64,000 bases of DNA from Durusdinium trenchii (taxonomy: Eukaryota; Sar; Dinophyceae; Suessiales; Symbiodiniaceae): NCBI GenBank assembly GCA_963970005.1, contig CAXAMN010015113.1:698763-762762 (forward strand). The letters are read 5' to 3'. The first letter of the stretch is position 1, and every line of letters begins with the position of its first letter. The position numbers and the translations under genes are program-made. Below the pieces are notes generated by a model. The model did no database searches. It was not told the DNA's origin and was given only the letters and a program-made list of their open reading frames with translations. Shown piece after piece: positions 56,720-64,000 of this stretch.

Positions 56720-57544
56720 GTGACGTGGTTGGGACCGTGGCAGGGGGGGGGAACGGTAGATGGACGGAGCGGTTGGGGAAAGTGGGGAGTGTTCATGTTG
56801 TTTTGGAGGTTGGGGTTGGAGGTTGAAGGATGTGGGTTGAAGTTCTATAAGATCTTTTTTACTCTACATAGAAGTCATGAACCGTCAGCAGTCGTCAGAC
56901 GACTGCAGGCTTTTCTGGTTGACCTGATCCAGTTTGGTCATCGACTTAGTCGAACACCATGTCGAACGCAGGTACACACACCATGTCTTGTCGCCCGGGG
57001 CCAGGGGTGTCCAATTATAGCTCCTACTTGAGGTGAGTCGGGACGTCCATGGCCCCCACCCCTGGCCTCACACCGACCGTTCTTCAAGGCCTCACCCAGT
57101 AGCCGGCAGCCGTGTGGAGCACGTGCCCACACAAAACTCCGGTGAGTGAGGTCAAAAACGATGTAAGTGAGGTCAAGTGCGTAAGCTCATTGTATATAGG
57201 TCATTATATATAATATATATATGTTGTGGTGTGGAGAAAGTTGGTCCGTATCTGTGGTCCGTCTGCGCGGATGTGGCGTGTCCGCACTGGTTTTTGGCCC
57301 CCCATGGCGACGATGGGCGCGGAAGCGCGTCCATGTGAGTCGCGTAAGGGCGGCGCGTGCGTCAACCACACCTCCTTTCGACCCCCTTCGCTCCTAAGAT
57401 CGGTTTTACGAGCCTTTCCGCTAGTCGTGCGTGGAGAGGATGCGCACGGGACAGCCACTGTCGGACCGGACGGCAGGTCTTTTGTTCCTCTCGAGCCACC
57501 TCCAGGTGTCTCATGTCATCTGCCATGGTTTCCCTTCCATTCAG

Positions 57545-57621
57545 CTGAGCCCTGTGCCAAGCAGCTCCAGGTGCCACAAGAGCTGGAGCGGGTTCATGAG
57601 CTTCCTCCAGTCGAGCAAACT
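57545..57621 (+). CDS. Putative exon, Gln/Glu-rich
   Basis: A strong acceptor (TTTCCCTTCCATTCAG) precedes EPCAKQLQVPQELERVHELP and PVEQT, phase 2 to 0, with GTGACC as one of several possible donors. Confidence 0.37.
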
Positions 57622-57885
57622 GTGACCGAGGACCTGCAACAGACCGCTCCGTTTGACGTCATTTGTGGGAGAATGGTCAACCATCGAAAAATAGAGAACC
57701 CTTGGATGAAAGAATGAGAGTTTGAAGCCGAAGGAAAGTGTTCCAGCACAATGTTGAGTAACATTGACAGATGCATGAATATGCGAATATGCATGATGAT
57801 AACTTAATTTCACTTTTGCAAGTCTGACTTTGTTCGGTCGTTTCTTCTCACAGCCACGTTCTCCGTTCTCCGATAACCCGTCGAG

Positions 57886-57948
57886 GAGGTGAGCTTGCAA
57901 GCCCTAGAGAAGGCGAAAGAGCTCATGTGTCAAAACCTGGAGATGAAG
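57886..57948 (+). CDS. Coiled-coil micro-exon with GC donor
   Basis: 63 nt, EVSLQALEKAKELMCQNLEM and Lys, between CGTCGAG|G and GCGCCA. Confidence 0.42.
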
Positions 57949-58306
57949 GCGCCATCGATGACATGGAGAGGGAGAGAAAGAGAAAGTGGGAGAGTGAACA
58001 CATCAGAACGGAGTTTGCTAAACGCAGAAAAGCAAAGGGCCCTCCAACTCTGTACTCTGAAAGCCTGAAAACTGTCCACTGGAATGCTGAGAGTTTCAGT
58101 GTGGAGGGAGAGTGCTATGCACACAGCCAGACTACTTGCTCACAGGCGCTACCTTGACCCATATCAGGATCCACATAGAATCCGTGAAAAGCTTGTCTCA
58201 AAACCGTGAGACACACAGATGCCCCTGAAACGCTATATCTTTGTACATGCCAAACAACCCCAGACCAAGCTTGGCCTTACGTCTTGACCTCCTTCAATCC
58301 TGCCAG

Positions 58307-58345
58307 GCCAGGATACAAGCGTTAGAACAAGAGCTGCGATGGTCA
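58307..58345 (+). CDS. Putative micro-exon, coiled coil
   Basis: After AATCCTGCCAG|G: ARIQALEQELRW. The donor is unclear. Confidence 0.38.
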
Positions 58346-58925
58346 ACAAGGCAGGGGAGAAAGGATGGGAATCAAATAGAATGCCCTGCTGCTACGACCT
58401 TAGCTTTCACGACAACCCCCTTTTCGACTCGTCCTCGGACTGCGACGAGTCGCTCCAGGCCACGGAGCCGCGGACCGCCCGGTGGGGAGCCGAAGCGGGG
58501 AGAAGGCGGTGAAGTGGGCGTTGAAAGGGTAAGAAGGGCGAGGCCCATGCGGACCTAGCTGCGCTTTGTGGAATCTTCTCCATGCCATGGCAAACTGCCA
58601 TGGCGTCGGCGTTCGCCTGCAGTATCTGTGCCAGTTGTATGGGGAACATGCTGTTAAAAATAAAGCATTTCTGACATGAGTCACCACGTCATCTTGTCTA
58701 TCTTGTTTGAAGCAGACAACTGGTTTTTCTAGCGAACCACCGAACCACAAGACGACAGCCTGGACCCGTCGTACGGCCCGTGGTCGGCACCGGTACACCG
58801 GTTTCGCTCGCCGTGCCGAGCCGTGCCGACCCCTCCGTGCAGCGTGCGACGACGTCCTTGGGCCGTGCGGCTAAGACGTCCTGACCAAGTCAGCTCCACC
58901 CGACGCCCAAGCGGCCACGAGATCT

Positions 58926-59030
58926 ACTGACTGGTGCGACGAAAGCAGGGAATGAGGGTGGCTGGATCCAATAGAATCTCTATTGGGGGCGAAACTTCCC
59001 TTATTCCCTACGTACTAAGCACCAGTCAGT
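58926..59030. repeat. 105-bp hairpin element
   Basis: 33-bp arms (ACTGACTGGTGC ... AGGGAATGAGGG on the left, its complement on the right with a different middle) around a second palindrome, CCAATAGAATCTCTATTGG. Confidence 0.65.
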
Positions 59031-59151
59031 CTATTTTGATAGGCCATTTTGCACAGACCATCCCTCCCTCCACCAGAGCTGCATTATGGAGGGCATATTT
59101 CCGTGGGATATTTTTTGGGGGTGGGATACTTCTTTTTCTTTTAAGGGCTCT

Positions 59152-59238
59152 GGAAGGAAGGAAGGAAGGAAGGAAGAGGAAGGAAGGAAGGAAGGCAGGC
59201 AGGCAGGCAGGCAGGAAGGAAGGAAGGAAGGAAGGAAG
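59152..59238. repeat. GGAA/GGCA microsatellite
   Basis: About 87 bp of GGAA with an internal block of five GGCA units. It lies beside the left arm of the inverted repeat. Confidence 0.85.
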
Positions 59239-59249
59239 CCAGGTTTTTT

Positions 59250-59617
59250 GGGTTTGAGTCTTCTGATTCTGTTGCTTTAGACAGTTTCTCATTAGGTCTA
59301 CTGGGTTTTTACGTGCTCTATTGGGTTTTTTGAGCTAAGTGATCCCTCTACGTGCTGGTGGAGTAACTTAAATATAGAAATTGCACTTCAAAGGCTTTGC
59401 TGCACATCGAAGCAAAACGCTCCGATCTGACCCTGGGCCTCCCGCGAACAGTCGACTTCAAACCAGCTATGAACCGTGGAAGACCCACAAAGGTGGATGC
59501 TATGGGCCACCAGCACGTAGAGGGATCACTTAGCTCAAAAACCCAATAATAGAGCACGTAAAAACCCAGTAGACCTAATGAGAAACTGTCCAAAGCAACA
59601 GAATCAGAAGACTCACC
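59250..59617. repeat. 112-bp inverted repeat with 145-bp spacer
   Basis: Left arm 59250-59361 and right arm 59507-59617 are near-identical complements (for example CTACGTGCTGGTGG and CCACCAGCACGTAG). Weaker similarity extends outward to about 59,086 and 59,690, so the GGAA microsatellite sits inside the left outer arm. Confidence 0.75.
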
Positions 59618-59699
59618 CCCCCAAAAAAAAAATCCGACTAAAAATAAAAAATATATCCCGCTAAAAACCTGCAGCCCTGCATTATCCAAGGTGCGGACA

Positions 59700-60422
59700 T
59701 CAAGATGAATGGTACACAGGCGGACCTGGCCATAGCTGGTGGCGCATGTGAGGTTTCTCACATGGAGCAGATGCATGATGATGCACGACATTTGGTCATG
59801 GTTCATTCATGGTTCATCTCAAAAAGACACGTGGTGGTTTTTGGATGTTTTTGGTCGTGTTTCCATCTATCCTTGCTCACCCAGTCGAGCTTTCCAAAAT
59901 CATGTACAGCTTCGAGCGAATCTTTTTGGGGTTTTGCAGCTGTCAGCCCACCCATCCTGCCCACCTACATGGCATCTACAGAATCATACAGAATCTGTAG
60001 ACGATTGTAGACGCATTGCACCACCAGTCATCTTTCCTTGTTCTCAACATCGCCACCCGTCCTACGGTCAAAACCGCCGTTTTCGGCTCAAAACGACCTC
60101 GAGGCCCAGGCCACGACCGCCGACCGTTCAACGGGTTTGTTCAACGGTGGCACACGACCACCGCTTGGAGTTCGGAGCTTCACGCCAAAGGGACCGATGA
60201 CGGAGGGAACCATGGCCACTCGATTTCCCACGCTCTTGGATCGGCGATCCTTGAGCCCTCTCAGCAGGGTTCCGACGGAGGAGGAAGCTGAAGGGATTTG
60301 AAATCATTGCCATAAAAAGTCAGGTGGAAAAATAAGGACTTAAGTTCGAGCTGGCTGCTTGTGCTAGATGCGAGTTGATGAGGTTGTACTGGCAAGCCAC
60401 ATCTTTGGTCCGGATTCGCCAG
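59700..60422. other. No confident gene
   Basis: Short frames such as AQNDLEAQATTADRSTG (about 60,095) are possible exon fragments without clear splice sites. Confidence 0.28.
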
Positions 60423-60461
60423 GACGTGGCGCCCAACTTGCGCGACAAGAGCGTGGAGAGG
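60423..60461 (+). CDS. Putative micro-exon
   Basis: After GATTCGCCAG|G: DVAPNLRDKSVER, with a GA-type donor candidate (GAAGAT). Confidence 0.33.
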
Positions 60462-61619
60462 AAGATTTCAGGCCAGATAATATCGTCGAAGGTTGCAAAT
60501 CGAAGGTTCCGTGTCGACATGGAAGGTGTTTCGAAAGAAACATGCACACACTGCAAGCTGCACACTGCAAGCTGCTGAAGGGGAAATCCGATTGAATCCA
60601 ATTGACGTTATGCCTTATACCTCTTGTACCAGAGATCTTCCATTCTCTGCAAAATCCAGCCATTTCCGCTGCAAGAAAAATCCAACCTGATGCCTCTAGT
60701 AGAGATGCCTTCTTCGCTTTGGATTGATTTTGACTCGTAGCACTGCCTTCTCAGGACGGAATGAATGGAGCCGGGCAGACGCCTTGCACGCCGTGCGAGG
60801 TGCCGGTGTCACAGCCGGTGCGAGCCGCAGTCCCCGTGTCTTCCCGAAGGAAGCTGCTCTTGCCTTGCAAGCAGAAACTTAGATGAGAGTCGTGTAACAC
60901 CAGGCATGAAGCTTCAGTTTCCAAAGCAGAGCATATTATGAGCATGTGAGCATACACTGGCATACACATAATAGTATATCATATATGAGCATCAGTATAA
61001 TATGAGTATCAGGACATCATGATCTATGACTTCGATTTTTCTGGGCCAAAGCCATGACCCGTGACCCAATGGGCCCCCAATATCTACCAGCTCTTCTCAC
61101 CTTCTCAGTCGTACCGAGACCTGTCACGGCCCGACCACTGACCCGGCAGCAACCACTCGAGTTTGGAGCGCAACAACGGCACGGACCAGACGTGGGGACC
61201 ATGTGGGACCCAAGGACATATTGCAACGGTTGATTTTGTGACGGATTTAGTTCGGAAAATCCATAGCCGTTGGCACGGTCTCAGATGTATGTAAATCCGT
61301 CGGTAAATCTTTCACCCATTGCAATTCGGTTGATTTGGTTGGAACATGAAGCAACCCAGCATCCAGAAACCCGTGTGTGGACATCTGAACCGCTTCAAGC
61401 AGACCGACGACCGAAGAGACCATTTCGCATCCGCGAAGCAGCGAGCGCAGATCGGACCACCAGGCACCCGACCTCCCGAAGGAACCGAACCGCAACGACG
61501 GAGGGTCGGCGAGGGCGAGTCCCGCGAGACGTGAGAGGGTCGATGGGGCGAGGTGCAAGATCGGGAAACACCCTAAGGATTTGATGATGGCCTTCAACAC
61601 CCCAAGCTTTCAACGTCAG

Positions 61620-61685
61620 CTGCACGAGATCAGCCGACAGTTCGAGAAGCAGAGCCCTTCCTTCAAGAAAGCCTTCCTGAAGCTG
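61620..61685 (+). CDS. Putative micro-exon, phase 0-0
   Basis: 66 nt between CAACGTCAG and GTGAGG. Encodes LHEISRQFEKQSPSFKKAFL and KL. Good donor. Confidence 0.47.
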
Positions 61686-61894
61686 GTGAGGACGCCATTC
61701 GCCTGCGAACAGCGCGACGCGGTTCGCGTCGACGCCGGAAAGTGGAGATGGCCGTTTTCAACGTTTTCGCCCGCTTTCGACGGATAGATGTAATACATAC
61801 CTGTTGGGTGGATCGTTTCGCTCGCGGGGTTTCCGGTGGCTCCTTCGGCTCCTTCTGCTCCGGTGTCCGTGCATTTGTGCTTCAGATGTAATGT

Positions 61895-62960
61895 TGACTC
61901 TTAATTAATCAACCCCCCTCCTCCCCCCCAACAATTGGGGCCTCTATAATAATATGCTAGAAAACCAATCAATTGATAAATAAATAAGGAATCCTTAGCG
62001 AGCTACCTCTGGAGCTACTCTGGCAATACTAACAATGAAAGGAATCATTACTTAGCTATCTCTGGCAATACTAAAATGAAAGGAATCATTACTTAGCTAT
62101 CTCTGGCAATATTAAAAATAAAAGGGAATCAATGAAATCTCAAATTGAAAACATTTGGAATACTAAAGTAAAAGGAAAGCAATAAAGTGGAAATGGAATT
62201 CTCAATATTCTAATGGAAATCTCAATCCAAAGACCTTGAAAAGCATCCAATCTCAATGGAAATCTTCAACTTTTCAAGAGCTTAGGTAAGTAAAGCAAAG
62301 CAAAAGGAAAAGAAAGGGACTGAATACAAGTTTACTTAAAGCAATATATTTTTTAAGCTTGAAATCTCTAGAATAATGTCAGAAAGCTGCTTGCTGGACT
62401 ACCCCCTTTGCTTGAATGATTTTTTTTTTTGATTTTCAATATTTTCGAATAAGGGATTTTGTAAAGAAAATGTGCACTGACTTTTGGTAACTTTTGGAAA
62501 GCTTAAAGACTAAAGAGCTTAGGTAAGTAAAGCAAATCAAAAGGAAAAGAAAGGGAATTAATACAAGTGTACTTAAAGCAAAATATGTTTTAAGCTTGAA
62601 ACCCCAGCAAACTGAAAAGGGAACAAGTAAACTATATAACAATAAAACATATTCCACTACAACTATCCCTCCAAAAAAAAAAGACATTATTCTGGGGGCC
62701 TTTATTAATCAGTGCAGGAAAGAAAAAGTCATTATTCTGGGGGTGTTTACTAATCAGAGGTCAACATTATGTCGACCCCATGCACCTGCCTGATCAGGAA
62801 CAGTTGAAAACAGAGTTTGCTATGTCCAGCTGCAGAAGAAAGTGGTTTTCAGTGCTAAAGAACGGCTGTTCCAAAACTAGCTTATAGAACTTAGAGCTTA
62901 GAACAGCTAAAATAAGATATCTTTTAAAGACATTTTAAGACATATCTAGACGTAACATGC
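61895..62960. other. AT-rich island with direct repeats
   Basis: About 1 kb of A-rich DNA unlike its flanks. It contains a 41-bp tandem (GGAATCATTACTTAGCTATC..., units at 62041 and 62082 plus a degenerate one before) and an 89-bp direct repeat (62276-62364 and 62513-62601). No coding frame is convincing. Confidence 0.6.
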
Positions 62961-62997
62961 TGGTCGGCTTAAGACATATCCGTGTCGTGCCATGCAG

Positions 62998-63142
62998 GAG
63001 TGTTCAATGGGAGATCCTGCCGGACTATGGCTTTGAGCAGTCCGAGGAAGGTATTGAAGCGATGCTTTGGGCATTCAAGAAGTTGAAAGATGATGCCTGG
63101 CATAACGTCTTCGGCATGTCTCGGTCGTCGAAAGCACGGTGA
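62998..63142 (+). CDS. Putative exon, possibly terminal
   Basis: After CCATGCAG|G, phase 1: SVQWEILPDYGFEQSEEGIE, then AMLWAFKKLKDDAWHNVFG, ending at TGA 63140-63142. Composition is globular rather than coiled coil. Unknown protein. Confidence 0.45.
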
Positions 63143-63338
63143 AAAGGCCGGTGAAAGGACTCGACTCTTCTTTCATCTAACCGGAGCAACTGGATTTGTT
63201 TCTTTTGCCAAGTAGGATCCCTATAGGGTGCCCCTTGGGTGTCCGACGGCCCGACAGCTGGAGATCTAGTCCAGCCAGGATACCCAGGTTTTCTCGGAGG
63301 GTCCTGGTTTTCTCGCTTTGCAAGTTGGAACCGCCCAG

Positions 63339-63491
63339 GACCAGGACATCCAAGTGAACACCGCAGCCATCAACGACCTGCTGACGCCTGTGACCGAAGA
63401 TGAAGAGAAGGAGAAGGAAGGGCTGCCGGCGGTGGTGCAAAAACCCAGCACCAAGTTCCGAGTCTTAGATCTTCTGCAGCTCATGCTCAAG
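63339..63491 (+). CDS. Putative internal exon, acidic linker and helix
   Basis: After ACCGCCCAG|G: DQDIQVNTAAINDLLTPVTE, an acidic Lys/Glu run, then KFRVLDLLQLMLK. Ends at a GA donor (phase 0, 63491) or a GT donor at 63497. Confidence 0.48.
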
Positions 63492-63685
63492 GAGAGGTGT
63501 GAGAGACTGTGAGAAGGGCAAATGGCGGAAGGAGAGACGAACGTGAAACAGATGGAACCAGTATGAGGGACGGACGAAGGAATCAACTGGTGCATTGCAC
63601 CAGAGAGTGCCAAGAGCAACTCGCGCTGAAACACAGCGGGATGGAACGCGTCGTTTCGATGGCACACCTCGGTGTGGCCGTGCAG

Positions 63686-63756
63686 GAGTTCGGGAAGGCT
63701 TCCTTTCAGCGAGACATCAAGGAGCTGAAGCTTGCTGCAAACTACAACTCCAGGAG
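63686..63756 (+). CDS. Putative exon, helical
   Basis: After CCGTGCAG|G, phase 0: EFGKASFQRDIKELKLAANY. The 3' end is uncertain. A phase-0 end of the previous exon would fit. Confidence 0.38.
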
Positions 63757-63871
63757 TGAAGATTGGCAAGGGAGACACCCTTGCTGCGTGTGAGCCAGAC
63801 AGTTCGTACAGATGACTCGACACTTTACGGGTGTTCCTGGGAGATGTTGTTCATGCAAACAATAGCAAAAA

Positions 63872-63997
63872 CACTGTGTTTTGCAGTGATTGTTGGCTAA
63901 AACATCACCAAAACCTAGGGTTTCAGCTATTTTTAGATCAATTTTGTGAGGGCCAGGCCTGTAACAGTTTAGAGGGGATACATTGTGTTTTACAATG
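63872..63997. repeat. Two related small hairpins
   Basis: CACTGTGTTTTGCAGTG (63872-63888) and CATTGTGTTTTACAATG (63981-63997). One stem pair changes from C:G to T:A while pairing is kept. Confidence 0.5.
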
Positions 63998-64000
63998 ATT

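Noticed and set aside
60070..60095. CCGCCGTTTTCGGCTCAAAAC as a spliced-leader relic
   Set aside because: Too many mismatches to the leader as I remember it; weaker than the 55099 match.
1..64000. CRISPR array or prokaryotic operons
   Set aside because: No regularly spaced identical repeats with unique spacers. Short spliced exons and a LINE indicate a eukaryote.

Overview
The window looks like nuclear DNA of a dinoflagellate, most probably of the Symbiodiniaceae type. Four things suggest this. Candidate exons are short, lie only on the + strand, and are separated by introns of hundreds to thousands of bases. Acceptors nearly always read AG|G, and several donors fit GC or GA better than GT. 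A dispersed repeat built from TAGTAGC and GATGGCCTCCAACC words, which I recall as common in Symbiodinium assemblies, occurs nine times. A very large retroelement polyprotein of a type I recall from dinoflagellate genomes is inserted. The assignment is an inference from pattern; no marker gene is present.

Layout. 1-19.8 kb: hairpin elements, tandem repeats and about 18 candidate exons of one or more host genes whose products I do not recognise. 19,803-33,473: one non-LTR retrotransposon of about 13.7 kb in + orientation, bounded by a perfect 13-bp target-site duplication (TGGGTATTTAGGA) and ending in an A-rich TGGAAA tail. It has a coiled-coil ORF1 and a giant ORF2 that starts at an ATGA overlap with the ORF1 stop. 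ORF2 carries, in order, an array of repeated modules, RNase H, an APE-type endonuclease, reverse transcriptase, two zinc fingers and a cytosine-C5-methyltransferase-like domain. The catalytic residues I looked for are still visible, but about fourteen frameshifts and five stop codons show that this copy is dead.

33.5-64 kb: a string of very short exons, many 39-100 nt and in phase 0 at both ends. They encode short helical, heptad-like peptides, best read as one or more long coiled-coil genes. Between them lie hairpin elements, a 112-bp inverted repeat next to a GGAA microsatellite, and two AT-rich islands unlike the rest of the sequence. Exon models were made by eye from splice signals, open frame and third-position G/C. 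They are hypotheses, and most host gene functions remain unknown.
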